64,000 nt of DNA, from the NCBI GenBank assembly GCA_036898135.1, contig CM072515.1, positions 74,984,072 to 75,048,071 on the forward strand, given 5' to 3'. Each line of letters starts with the position of its first letter. The stretch's first letter is position 1. The notes below the pieces were generated by a model. That model saw nothing but the letters and a program-made list of their open reading frames with translations. It was not told the DNA's origin and searched no databases. Below, one piece after another: positions 31,901 to 41,440 of this stretch. A program made the translations under genes and the position numbers. The DNA is from Oncomelania hupensis (lineage: Eukaryota; Mollusca; Gastropoda; Littorinimorpha; Pomatiopsidae).

Positions 31901-32375
31901 CACACACATCCCTTACATGTCTAAGTCCGATAGGTCATTAGGCTCGAGAAGCATGCAAAGCCTCCACATCACTGTAAACAAGTGATCATGTTATTATTTG
32001 CCAAGCCTCCTTCAAGCCTGGATACAGTAAGACTCAATGCAAGTATTGCAGAGTCAATCCCATTTTAATTTAAGGTACACCATATGTACCTTTACCCAGT
32101 ACAGCATTTGTGTACTTGTTCACTGTAGTGTCCCCGTTTACACTAGAATTCGTACCACCGGTGTACGCAAATTTCGTACCACCTTACGTACGACAGCATC
32201 ACATCGCATCGCATAGATCCATAATACTTGACGTACGTCGTCACGTACGTTTAATTTCCATCGTCATGGAACGTCTCATCACTACACATACTTAGTGATT
32301 TCCCCACATTTATTGTACTTATTAGCGCACATTTCAGCTTATGCGCACGAATTGGTACCTTGTATATCAACATCC
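31901..32375. other. unrecognised, several short palindromes
   Basis: Contains AAGGTACA...TGTACCTT near 32072-32093 and repeated GTACG-type palindromes at 32150-32245. No gene or LTR end could be recognised. Confidence 0.35.
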
Positions 32376-32381
32376 TCATCG

Positions 32382-32456
<75 letters not shown>

Positions 32457-32480
32457 ACATCATCTTCATCATCATTATCA
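32376..32480. repeat. (CAT)n microsatellite
   Basis: About 27 CAT units with a short interrupted continuation, downstream of the pol gene in its orientation. Confidence 0.95.
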
Positions 32481-32742
32481 TCAAGAGTGCTTAAGCAGTG
32501 CATTCACTTGCCTCATCATTTTCGTAATGAATTAAATACGTAATAAACATTATCAGTTACTTCATCAACAAGGTGTGGTCTCCAAAATATGACCCTCAAT
32601 GACTTATATAGTCTGTCATGCAAGACAAGTATTACACCATATGAACCACAATAAAAACAAGTATGTATACTTTGTACAATCCTTAGTGTAATTAGTTTGA
32701 ACATAGTCCGGATTATGATCGCACTTTGAAACACCTAGGTAA

Positions 32743-35700
32743 TCACCGTTTGCGATTTCGACGTCTCGTACGTCCTTGCAAAGTTTTATTTACATGAAAT
32801 TGCTGAATTAACTTTTCAGATATGTTAGTCGCGGGCTCCCACGTAGTGTTCGAGTACCCTCGCCACTTAACCCTATAGTATCTTTGTCCATTTCTCATCC
32901 TTGTTGCAAGCAATCGTTCTACCTCATACACAGGCTCTTCAATATCTGTACTTGACGATGATACTACCGTATCACCTTGAGACTGACCTGTGCTCGTTAC
33001 CTGCGACCTGTTTTGAGAAATACGTTTAGGAGGTACATTCATTTGTGACGTTCGACCCTTCTCCTGGGATCGAAAATCACTAGTTTCATCGTTTTGTTGT
33101 GTAGCTTTCTTGAGTCTCACACTTTGAGGTTCACTGCTGTCCTCCGTTTGCACAGCCTTGTTTTCATTGTCATCATATAGTTTCACAGGTTGTATATCAC
33201 TGTCACTGTGTGTTTCCTCATCACTAGAAGTATCATTAGAAGGTTCAAGGTCAGTTTCACTTTCTGTTTCTTGATCATCGAGTTCTGAAAGAATATTTGT
33301 AGGGCGATCTTGGGGATCAAAGAATGGCTTTAAACGCATAGCATGAACAGGTGAGGACATCTGTTTGTTGTCAGAACTTCGTCTGATAATGAAAACATTA
33401 TTGGGGAGCTCAAGACAAATATAGTAAGGACCAGACCACTGACGAGCTAATTTCCTTGACACTCCAACTTTAACTTTTGGTGTATATAACCAAACTTTTT
33501 GTCCGACAACAAATTTGTGTGGTCGAGACGTCTTGTCGTATTGACGAGAATACTTTTCTTGAGCACTTTTGATATTTGTGGTCACTATTTGTTGAGTAAG
33601 CTGAAAACCTTCTAAAATATCTTGCATACATTGCTGAGCGGGTGCGGGGAGCTTTGAGGTAGGTATTAAAGCTACATCAAGGGGAAGTCTGCACTCTTTC
33701 TTGAACAACAAGAAATATGGTGTGAATTGAGTAGATTCTGTAGCTGGAGTCACACGATAAGCTGAGAGAACCGCTGGCAAATGTTTTGCCCACTCTTTGG
33801 TATTCTGTGCACACAAAGTACGGAGAGAAGTAACCATATAACTGTTGAAACGTTCACACTGAGCATTTGTCTGGGGATGATACGCACTTGTTCTCAAACG
33901 TGTCACTTGAAAAATTGCACAGAGTTCACTGACCAGTTTAGATAAGAAATTCTGACCTCTGTCAGATAACAACGAATCTGGTGCTCCATATCGACAAAAT
34001 ATTTCTCGGTACAAAACCCAAGCCACTTCTGTAGCTTCAGACGTAACCAATGGAAAAGCTTCAGGCCACTTGGAATAAGCATCAACAATAAGAAGAATAT
34101 ATTTATACCCTTCAGTAGTGGTCTCTAACGGTCCTAAAAAGTCAATGTGTAATCTTTGAAACAACCCTTGTACTGGAAGGGGACACAGAGAGGGTCTCTT
34201 TCCTGCATAATCCCGTTTACTCTGTTGACAATCTAAACAGCTTTTCACATACTCTGTAATATCACCGTACATGCTAGGCCAAAAATATTTGAGTCGAATC
34301 GACTGATAAGTTCTTTCAACACCTTGGTGAGCACCGGCCATGAGAGAGTCATGATATGCTAACAATACATCATTTCGCAACGAATGTGGCACTACTAACT
34401 GTTTAACTATCCGGTCCTGGCGATGACCAGGCCCTTTGGGATACCACAAGTGATATAGTATACCGTCTTCCAAGATGTGATCTTGTGCATCAAGCACAAT
34501 TCGTCTAGCTACACGTTGATCATCGGGTAATATACCTTCAGTCATGTATTCAAGTATGGGAGAAGACTGTGCATCTTGTTGCTGCAACCGTTGGATGATT
34601 TTAGGCTCGGTGGTATCAATAATATACACGCGTTCTTGTGCCCAACAATCAACACTGTCGGAAGGTGTAGTAGGGTCTGTATTGATACTAGGCTTAATTT
34701 GTTGTACAGGAAAAAGTGGAGGTAAATCACCAGCTTCTTGACTTTCTTCTTCGGGTATATCAGGATATATACGTCGAGTAAGTGAGTCAGCATTACCATG
34801 AGCTTTTCCCGGCTTGTATTCAATGTCAAAATCATATGCCTGAAGAAAAATCATCCACCGTCCTAATCTACCAGTGGGGTCCTTAGTGGTTTTCAAGAAC
34901 TGGATGGCAAAATGATCAGTCTTAACCGTAAATTTACGATTAGCTAAATACACACGGTACTGTTTAATTCCTTCCACCACTGCTAAACACTCCCGTTCAG
35001 AGATAGACCATTTTCGCTCTGATTCTCTCAATGCGCGACCACCGTAGCTGATTACTCTTTCACGCCCACTATCATCTACTTGACCGAGAACATAACCAAT
35101 GGCGTGAGACGAGGCATCTGTATACAGAATGAACAGCTTGCTAAAGTCTGGGAACGATAACACAGGCGCCGTAGTTAACGCCTCTTTGAGTTTATCAAAA
35201 GAAATTTGGCACTCTTCACTCCATTGAAATAGAACGTTCTTAGCGAGCAACCTATTAAGAGGAGTCGCTATTGACGAAAATCCTTGCACAAACTTTCTGT
35301 AGTAATTAGCAAGGCCTAAGAATGAACGCAAATCGCGCTGTGAGCGAGGCACAGGAAAATTCTTCACCAATGCAATTTTATTTGGGTCGGCAGAAACACC
35401 ATGTTTAGAGATAACATGACCAAGATATACCACCTCCTTGACCGCAAATTGACACTTAGCAGGTTTCATCTTGAGATTAGCTGCTCTCAGATGATTGAAA
35501 ACATCACTCAAATTGTCTAAATGTGTTTGAAAGTCTTTTGAAAACACAATTATGTCATCAACATAAACCAGTGCCGTTTTATAGTTCAATCCGCGTAAAG
35601 CGGTTTCCATGACACTTTGGAAAATCACAGGAGAGTTCTTTAACCCAAAAGGAACACGTTCAAATTCATACAGTCCAGAGTGACAAATGAACGCTGTTTT

Positions 35701-36963
35701 TGCCTTTGAATTCTCTGCTACCGGAATTTGCCAAAATCCGGACATAAGGTCCATCACTGAAAATATTGAGGAACCACTCAATAAGTCAACACAATCCTCA
35801 AACTGTGGAAGAGGATAATTAATTGTAGTGGTTATTGCATTCAATTTACGATAATCGACTGCAAATCGATATTCACCATTTTTTTTTCTCACCATCACAA
35901 CGGGTGATGAGTAAGCACTTGTGCTTGGTCTAATGATTTGATGCTGTAGCATGTCGCTTACTTGCTTATCAATCTCATTCTTGATGTGAGGAGATACGCG
36001 ATACGGACGTTGTTTTACAGGCGGGTTATTCGCAGTGTCAATATGCATTTCTTGCAACTGGGTAAGTCCTAACTCTGACATATTAATGGCAAACACATCT
36101 CTGTTTGATAAAAGAAACTCGGCCATTTGCTGTTGCTGTTCATCTGTAAGATCAGAATTAGAAAGATCAATACCTAACTCTTGCAAACTTGACCTCACCT
36201 TGGGTAAATTCTCAGGGGCCACATTTACAGGAGCTACTAATGGCATGGGAGACTGTGCAATAACCTCACTCACCTCCTCGAGATAGCCAATTACTGTGCC
36301 TGGTACAATCGTCACGGTTGCGTTAGTATTATTCAACAATTTTCCAGCAACGCGTCCCTTCAGTACCTTGGTAACTGTTCGTGCCGGCATGACCCCCCAT
36401 GCTTTAGCAAACGACTGGCGAGGTTCAAACACAAATGTTTTGCCAGACTGTCTCGTGTTGACCTTGAGAGATACTATCATTTCTGACCGTGGAGGAATTT
36501 CCGTCAAAGTATCTATAATTGCTTCCTCCCGTGTTTCTTCTTTGAAAAGAGAAGTTGCTGTTAGACCATTGTACAAAATGACCTGTGCATTTACTAAATC
36601 CACGACTACTTGATGTTCAATCATAAAATCTAACCCTAATATGAGCGAAATATTAATATTTTCCATGACTGCAAAAGTTTGAACTAACTCTATATCTGCC
36701 ATTACAAAAGGAATGGTCACCTGACCTTTAATTTTAACCTGCGTACTGGCTAAGCCTTGCACCTTAGTTATAGTAGGAGGGTGCATCGGAAAATGTTCTG
36801 CTAAACACAACTTGTTATAGAGTTCTAAACTCATACAAGAAAGAGAAGCTCCTGTATCTACCAACGCATATGTAGGTATATTCTGTATTCGCAATATCAC
36901 CCGATTTGAAATATCATTATTGATAATACCAATGGTATGGTTGTTCTCCGGCTTACGCTTCAT
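32743..36963 (-). CDS. pol: Ty3/gypsy Pol polyprotein (PR-RT-RH-IN-chromodomain), 1406 aa
   Basis: Aspartic protease with DTGAS (residues 36-40). Reverse transcriptase with YVDD starting at Y467. RNase H with a YTDAS aspartate near 616. Integrase with an HHCC zinc module (first His 871, CLDC) and a D941, D1001, E1037 triad with the canonical 35-residue D-E spacing. A GPY/F-type WSGPYY segment follows, then an acidic Ser/Thr/Glu-rich linker, and a C-terminal chromodomain with Y1346, W1367 and Y1370 at the methyl-lysine cage positions. The protein matures Gag, copies RNA to DNA and inserts it; the chromodomain would steer insertion to marked chromatin (family knowledge). The reading frame is undamaged. 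The first Met lies 12 codons after the gag amber stop in the same frame, so synthesis by readthrough is more likely than from this Met. Confidence 0.93.
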   Translation of the reverse strand: MKRKPENNHTIGIINNDISNRVILRIQNIPTYALVDTGASLSCMSLELYNKLCLAEHFPMHPPTITKVQGLASTQVKIKGQVTIPFVMADIELVQTFAVMENINISLILGLDFMIEHQVVVDLVNAQVILYNGLTATSLFKEETREEAIIDTLTEIPPRSEMIVSLKVNTRQSGKTFVFEPRQSFAKAWGVMPARTVTKVLKGRVAGKLLNNTNATVTIVPGTVIGYLEEVSEVIAQSPMPLVAPVNVAPENLPKVRSSLQELGIDLSNSDLTDEQQQQMAEFLLSNRDVFAINMSELGLTQLQEMHIDTANNPPVKQRPYRVSPHIKNEIDKQVSDMLQHQIIRPSTSAYSSPVVMVRKKNGEYRFAVDYRKLNAITTTINYPLPQFEDCVDLLSGSSIFSVMDLMSGFWQIPVAENSKAKTAFICHSGLYEFERVPFGLKNSPVIFQSVMETALRGLNYKTALVYVDDIIVFSKDFQTHLDNLSDVFNHLRAANLKMKPAKCQFAVKEVVYLGHVISKHGVSADPNKIALVKNFPVPRSQRDLRSFLGLANYYRKFVQGFSSIATPLNRLLAKNVLFQWSEECQISFDKLKEALTTAPVLSFPDFSKLFILYTDASSHAIGYVLGQVDDSGRERVISYGGRALRESERKWSISERECLAVVEGIKQYRVYLANRKFTVKTDHFAIQFLKTTKDPTGRLGRWMIFLQAYDFDIEYKPGKAHGNADSLTRRIYPDIPEEESQEAGDLPPLFPVQQIKPSINTDPTTPSDSVDCWAQERVYIIDTTEPKIIQRLQQQDAQSSPILEYMTEGILPDDQRVARRIVLDAQDHILEDGILYHLWYPKGPGHRQDRIVKQLVVPHSLRNDVLLAYHDSLMAGAHQGVERTYQSIRLKYFWPSMYGDITEYVKSCLDCQQSKRDYAGKRPSLCPLPVQGLFQRLHIDFLGPLETTTEGYKYILLIVDAYSKWPEAFPLVTSEATEVAWVLYREIFCRYGAPDSLLSDRGQNFLSKLVSELCAIFQVTRLRTSAYHPQTNAQCERFNSYMVTSLRTLCAQNTKEWAKHLPAVLSAYRVTPATESTQFTPYFLLFKKECRLPLDVALIPTSKLPAPAQQCMQDILEGFQLTQQIVTTNIKSAQEKYSRQYDKTSRPHKFVVGQKVWLYTPKVKVGVSRKLARQWSGPYYICLELPNNVFIIRRSSDNKQMSSPVHAMRLKPFFDPQDRPTNILSELDDQETESETDLEPSNDTSSDEETHSDSDIQPVKLYDDNENKAVQTEDSSEPQSVRLKKATQQNDETSDFRSQEKGRTSQMNVPPKRISQNRSQVTSTGQSQGDTVVSSSSTDIEEPVYEVERLLATRMRNGQRYYRVKWRGYSNTTWEPATNISEKLIQQFHVNKTLQGRTRRRNRKR

Positions 36964-37002
36964 TTTCCGGACGTTACGTCGCCTAAACCGGAGGAATCCC
37001 TA
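36946..37002 (-). promoter_or_regulatory. candidate amber readthrough signal between gag and pol
   Basis: On the minus strand the gag stop is TAG (37002-37000) in the context CAA TAG GGA, and no further stop separates it from pol. Six bases after the TAG, CTCCGG (36993-36988) can pair with CCGGAG (36951-36946). Within the loop GACG-TAA-CGTC (36980-36970) forms a small hairpin. Gammaretroviruses use a UAG followed by G and a downstream pseudoknot for readthrough (established). The pairing here was found by eye; recoding is inference. Confidence 0.6.
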
Positions 37003-38454
37003 TTGGGGTTGCTGAAAAGTTGGAGATTTGCACACAATATGCAAATGTCCCACCTTACGACAATTGCTACATCTTGTATTTTGGTATGGGCATTGCGACC
37101 TTCTATGGTCTGTTGAACCACATCCATAACATTGAAAAACACGCATTGGATATGTAGACCTGACATTTACACCTGGCCTTTGGCGCCCTGGTACTGGTAA
37201 GGGGCGATTTGTCTGATAAGTATTGATTATTCTGGGCGGCCGTGGCATTCGTGTTTGCACATTACTAACGGCAAACTGTCTGGGTTGTCTAGGCACTGGA
37301 TTCCTGTACACTTGATTAGCAGCCTGAGGATAAGACTGATAATCATTATGCATGACCTGAGGCATTGCAGACGTCGACTGGTCCAGTGACGCAATCGTAG
37401 CCTTGCGCAAGTTCACCATTTCAGAAGTAATTTTACTGATCTGTGAAGTTAGGTCTTGTATGGTTTGATCATTAGAATTGTCTGTTTTGAAAGCCTCCGC
37501 CACTTTTGCATAACGGAGCACATCTTCTAACGTATTAGGCTCTCTCTGTAGCACAAATGATTTCAATGAGGGTCGAAGTCCTCTAACTATTGCTTCCATA
37601 ATGTCCCTATCTGTCTTTTTCAGTTCACGGCCTAACTTCATCATGAATTGTCCATACACCACCACAGACTCCTCCGATTTTTGAGCACGAGTGTTGAACT
37701 CGTCCAAACGCACCCAACGAAGCGTTTCATGAGGAAAATATCTCTCAACAAAAGCGTCCTTCAAGTCCGCAAACGTAGCTGTATGTTCTGAAGTTAAACT
37801 ATCGTACCACACAGCAGCATTGTCTCTCAGAAAAAGAGGAAAAATTTTAGCTACTCGAGGCCTATCCCACTGTTTCAACTCCACATAAAGTTCAAATCTT
37901 TTGAGCCACAGCATGGCATCCTCACTTTCACTTCCTAAGAAGGCCTCCGGGCTCAAACTACCTGGCAGCTCTATAGGCGCGTCTAATGATGCATGAAGAT
38001 ATCGCCGCCGAGAAGAGTCTTGCGTATGGTAACCAGCCCTATGAAAACTATTTTCACTCTCCATGCTTGGGGTCGGCGTGATTAACTCCCGTTGACCTTG
38101 TAAATAAGTATTATCCTGGTCTTGTAACTCGGATGTCGGACTAAAGACACTCCCTATTCTAAATGTTGTTTCTAAATTCTGTTGATCTAACCTTCCATTT
38201 AACATACTATGTCGCAGATCTTCCTCTTCGTCCTGCAGTTGAGACAGTCTATTTTCTATATCTCTTATCTGTGCAGTAGTGTCTAGCACACTCTGATTTA
38301 CTTGTGCTAATGATGCAACCGCCCTAGGGACCACCCTTGACCGTAAGTGATAAGCGTCCGCCAAATCTAAGGATTCTATTGAACTACTATCAGCGTTAAG
38401 TGGCCTTGGAAAAGTGATCGGCACCTGGAGCGTAGCTTTTCGAGCCTTGGACAT
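37000..38454 (-). CDS. gag: Ty3/gypsy Gag, 484 aa, two CCHC zinc knuckles
   Basis: Starts at ATG 38454 and ends at the amber codon. An N-terminal coiled-coil-like region has many Gln and Leu. A central capsid-like region contains WLKRFELYVELKQWDR and LRDNAAVWYDSL, similar to the retrotransposon gag domain. Two CX2CX4HX4C zinc knuckles (starting CYGCG and CSNCR) lie near the C-terminus for RNA binding. It assembles the particle that packages the element RNA. The frame is intact. It lies immediately upstream of pol in the same frame with only 12 codons between stop and first pol Met. Confidence 0.9.
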   Translation of the reverse strand: MSKARKATLQVPITFPRPLNADSSSIESLDLADAYHLRSRVVPRAVASLAQVNQSVLDTTAQIRDIENRLSQLQDEEEDLRHSMLNGRLDQQNLETTFRIGSVFSPTSELQDQDNTYLQGQRELITPTPSMESENSFHRAGYHTQDSSRRRYLHASLDAPIELPGSLSPEAFLGSESEDAMLWLKRFELYVELKQWDRPRVAKIFPLFLRDNAAVWYDSLTSEHTATFADLKDAFVERYFPHETLRWVRLDEFNTRAQKSEESVVVYGQFMMKLGRELKKTDRDIMEAIVRGLRPSLKSFVLQREPNTLEDVLRYAKVAEAFKTDNSNDQTIQDLTSQISKITSEMVNLRKATIASLDQSTSAMPQVMHNDYQSYPQAANQVYRNPVPRQPRQFAVSNVQTRMPRPPRIINTYQTNRPLPVPGRQRPGVNVRSTYPMRVFQCYGCGSTDHRRSQCPYQNTRCSNCRKVGHLHIVCKSPTFQQPQ

Positions 38455-38540
38455 TGCTAACCCCGTTTAACATCATTAAAACTCTAAACAACTTTTCTTC
38501 CCCTTACTATTCTGCTCCCAGACCCATCTACAAAAACTAA

Positions 38541-38579
38541 AATCTTCTTGTTGTTGTTTTTGTTGTTGTTGTTGTTGTT
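38541..38579. repeat. (TTG)n microsatellite
   Basis: TTG array with one interruption, between gag and the coding-like sequence at 38580-38771. Confidence 0.9.
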
Positions 38580-38756
38580 TTAACAACAAATCTTTCGGAC
38601 TTCCCTCACACAGAGTCTGTGAAGTTCTTCTATGTAACCTATCGTGTACCAAGCACGGGCTGGGAGATAAGCAAACTTTTCATAGAAGGACTCCTCATGA
38701 TGAAAACTGTCATAGATATCCCCCGCCACCTCGTCCATGACCACCAGCGTGTTTTC
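38580..38756 (-). CDS. partial coding-like sequence, unknown
   Basis: The minus-strand frame reads ENTLVVMDEVAGDIYDSFHH, then FAYLPARAWYTIGYIEELHR, ending at a stop near 38580. Its composition looks like a real soluble protein C-terminus. Upstream it runs into the left arm of the inverted repeat (38757-38828), where continuity is uncertain. No family is recognised. Confidence 0.3.
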   Translation of the reverse strand, partial: ENTLVVMDEVAGDIYDSFHHEESFYEKFAYLPARAWYTIGYIEELHRLCVREVRKICC

Positions 38757-38828
38757 GAACATACGACACAAGTTAGCGATTCACCACGGACGTACGGTGG
38801 ACACGGAAGAGAGCCGCAAACTGCAGAC
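38757..38828. repeat. left arm of a perfect 72-bp inverted repeat
   Basis: Exact reverse complement of 39303-39374. The arms are separated by 474 bases that include most of the collagen-C4-like exon. The left arm ends 22 bases before the inferred exon start. Confidence 0.97.
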
Positions 38829-38850
38829 TCTACAAAACGCCAACACTCAG

Positions 38851-39381
38851 CAAATCTCGGGCTCCACTTTCATCCGCTGGGGCAGTTCCTCCTGTCCCAC
38901 CTCTGCAGAGCTTGTGTACTCCGGCTATGTGGGAGGTGGTGATACAATTCACACCCCTGGCGCTTCCCCGACCAGACTTTGTCTTCCCCCTCACCCAGTC
39001 CATAGCGGCAGACTGCCCACTTCCCAAAGTAGATATTCCACTTTGTACGGCACTGAGTACCAGTCTTTGACCCACCAAAATCAAGACCCAGTGTGCGCAG
39101 TCTGTAGGTCCCATTTTGCCACCACTATCATGCTGCCGGCCATGAACGCCTGCCCCAGCGGCTGGACACTACAGTACCAAGGCGATTTGATGTCCAGTCC
39201 AGATGACGGCCGAACGGGATCAGAGTATTTGTGCGTGGACCTTGCATTAGAAGCGCGGCCTGGAAGCGGAGCCGATGTTACAGCCAACGAGCTGTTCTTT
39301 ACGTCTGCAGTTTGCGGCTCTCTTCCGTGTCCACCGTACGTCCGTGGTGAATCGCTAACTTGTGTCGTATGTTCTAAATGA
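38851..39381 (+). CDS. short-chain collagen C4-like C-terminal exon
   Basis: A pyrimidine-poor but usable acceptor (CACTCAG, ending 38850) precedes 176 codons and a stop TGA at 39379-39381. The product has STFIRWGSSSCP, ELVYSGYVGG, DPVCAVCRSH, MLPAMNACPSGWTLQYQG, SEYLCVD and CGSLPCPPYVRG, then CVVCSK at the end. This cysteine-rich pattern matches the extracellular domain that annotators call short-chain collagen C4-like in molluscs (recognised from memory, not searched). Secretion and a structural or recognition role are family-level guesses. The upstream exons with signal peptide or collagen repeats were not found here, so this may be a partial gene or pseudogene. Its last 24 codons lie in the right arm of the inverted repeat. 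Confidence 0.6.
   Translation, partial: QISGSTFIRWGSSSCPTSAELVYSGYVGGGDTIHTPGASPTRLCLPPHPVHSGRLPTSQSRYSTLYGTEYQSLTHQNQDPVCAVCRSHFATTIMLPAMNACPSGWTLQYQGDLMSSPDDGRTGSEYLCVDLALEARPGSGADVTANELFFTSAVCGSLPCPPYVRGESLTCVVCSK
39303..39374. repeat. right arm of the 72-bp inverted repeat (coding)
   Basis: Pairs perfectly with 38757-38828. It encodes the conserved C-terminal segment around CGSLPCPPYVRG of the collagen-C4-like exon. Confidence 0.97.
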
Positions 39382-39816
39382 CATTCATATCATTTTAAAC
39401 GTTTTCTCCTTCATTGGAGAACGCGTGTCAAAACTCTCCGCCCGGATACCGAGTCGATTCGATTGATTCGCTGTATGCTTATTGATTAACTGATGCATGC
39501 ACTGATTAACAAGACCACGATCTATGACTACCCAACCTACTGACTCGCTGTTTGCCCAACGAGACTTGCTGACATGCCGCCTGACCATCCAACTGACAAA
39601 CAAGCTGACGGAATTGCTGACTGACTTACTGAATAATAGTGCATTAAACTATTTTACGTTGCGTAATACTGAAATTCGGAAACTTTGTAACGAACTTTAA
39701 GGCTAAGATTTGTGCAAGGACTGATATTGTTCTCGTTTCATTTTATAACTTGCACACATTTCAATTGAGTGTGGTTGGTTGAGGGCACGGTGAAGCGCTC
39801 GCGCTCTCCTTCCTCC

Positions 39817-39818
<2 letters not shown>
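39382..39818. other. unrecognised non-coding sequence
   Basis: Contains loosely repeated CTGACT/CTGATT-type words near 39485-39630 and no supported gene. Confidence 0.4.
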
Positions 39819-39890
<72 letters not shown>

Positions 39891-40031
39891 CTCTCTATTC
39901 CTTCCATCTCCCCGTCTCCATCTCTCTATTTCTCTTAAACTAATTCAAACGAAAAGTATATCTTTTGTATAATTTTACTGCTGCACTGTGTGTGGTGGAA
40001 CATGCGTGTGAGAACTCGGGTGGTGGTAGTG

Positions 40032-40096
<65 letters not shown>

Positions 40097-40235
40097 TTCT
40101 GTCTTTCTCTCTCTATCGCTCTCTGTCCTTCTCTCTCTCTCCCTGTCTTTCTCTCTCTGTCTCTCTCTCTGTCTCTCTTTTTGTCTTTCTCTCTCTCTCC
40201 CTTCCTCCCCCCCTGTCTCTCTTTCTCTTTTTTTT
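39819..40235. repeat. two (CT)n-rich arrays
   Basis: CT array at 39822-39896, then CT with CTGTCTTT variants at 40038-40230. Ser/Leu-rich frames are artefacts. Confidence 0.95.
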
Positions 40236-40656
40236 TTTACCCCATGAGTAATTGTAACTAAAACCATATTAAAAGCAAGCGAACCTAAAAATTAATGAGA
40301 CATTTTTAACTTCTCCCACTTCAAACAGTAACTAGAAGGGAAAACCTCATATGACTCATATGCTCCTTATGGAACTTGCAATATTTAACATAGAAATGAC
40401 TGCCCAGAAAGAAAAAAAAGGAACATTGCCATTCAAATGTAAAGTAATACCGACTGTGATCTATGTTCTTGACCTTGAAATGACCCGAACTTCCGGCTCC
40501 AAATACACGTACGCTCAAATAAAATACAGCAAAGCCAAAAGAAATTTACCTTGGAATGACCTTGACCTCCAGAGACTTTGACCTTGGTATGACCTTTAAC
40601 TTCACGTGGCCTCTCACGCTTATATATGATCAAATAGCCCAAAGTTGTTGCATATT
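40236..40656. other. unrecognised; ACCTTGACCT-like words
   Basis: Repeated GACCTTGA/GACCTT words lie at 40470-40600. No gene supported. Confidence 0.35.
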
Positions 40657-41008
40657 ACCCGTGGGGTCCAAGGTTTTCAGTTTAAATAGTATTTCCACTT
40701 TCTGGAAATTTAGTGCTTTGAATTCCCACTGTCGCTGTCTTTCTCCTTTGTTCTTTCTCATTCCTACTCTGTTCTATCAATCTAATATACTATCTTCCTC
40801 TACGCTAGACCAGTCACCTACCTTTTTTCTTGAAAACTCTTCCGGGACAAAGTTCCTCATTTGTGTGTGAGGTCTGTTGGATCATCTTGGAAATATTGGA
40901 CGTTTTCTGCCAGGTGGTCACTGGGGCTTCCTATGATGTTATTACTTGGCAATGTAGGTATTTTATATGTATGTGTTTTGTTGATATTTTACAATGATGT
41001 ACACGCTC
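40657..41008 (+). mobile_element. family D SINE-like element, copy D5 (3' lost)
   Basis: Plus-sense; starts ACCCGTGGGGTCC, lacks an internal ~90 bases near the 5' end relative to D2, and matches D2 to about 41005, where a family C SINE begins. Confidence 0.8.
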
Positions 41009-41181
41009 GTTTTGTTTGGAGAATTAGCATGGTCGAGATCGGATACCAACTTGGGTGGGAATTGTTAGTGAGTGGTTGGGACTATGTAGCGGCCAGACGG
41101 CACTAAACAACGCACAACACAATGCACCTGTGGATAGAGTACCAGGCTAAGCGTAAAACCAGGGAAGGCAAAGAAGCGAGG

Positions 41182-41190
<9 letters not shown>
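41009..41190 (+). mobile_element. SINE family C, copy 1, with GA tail
   Basis: Shares with the reverse copy at 47999-48225 the body containing ACCAACTTGGGTGGGAATTG, CTATGTAGCGGCC and AAACCAGGGAAGGCAAAG. The tRNA-like head is absent here. It ends directly in a GA array. Confidence 0.75.

Positions 41191-41440
<250 letters not shown>

Larger units (their letters stand above)
32743..38590 (-). mobile_element. Ty3/gypsy chromovirus, coding region intact, LTRs not found
   Basis: Minus-strand gag (37000-38454) and pol (32743-36963) form one frame split by one amber codon. The pol order is protease, reverse transcriptase, RNase H, integrase, chromodomain, as in Ty3/gypsy chromoviruses. No direct repeats that would be LTRs were recognised in the flanks by eye, and only ~110-140 bases separate the gag start from unrelated coding-like sequence, so the 5' LTR may be lost. 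The right limit given here is approximate. A minus-strand TATATAA near 32610 could belong to a 3' LTR, but this is speculation. Confidence 0.85.

Noticed and set aside
32500..32742. 3' LTR of the gypsy element
   Set aside because: A TATATAA occurs, but no polypurine tract, TG...CA ends or matching copy on the gag side was found.
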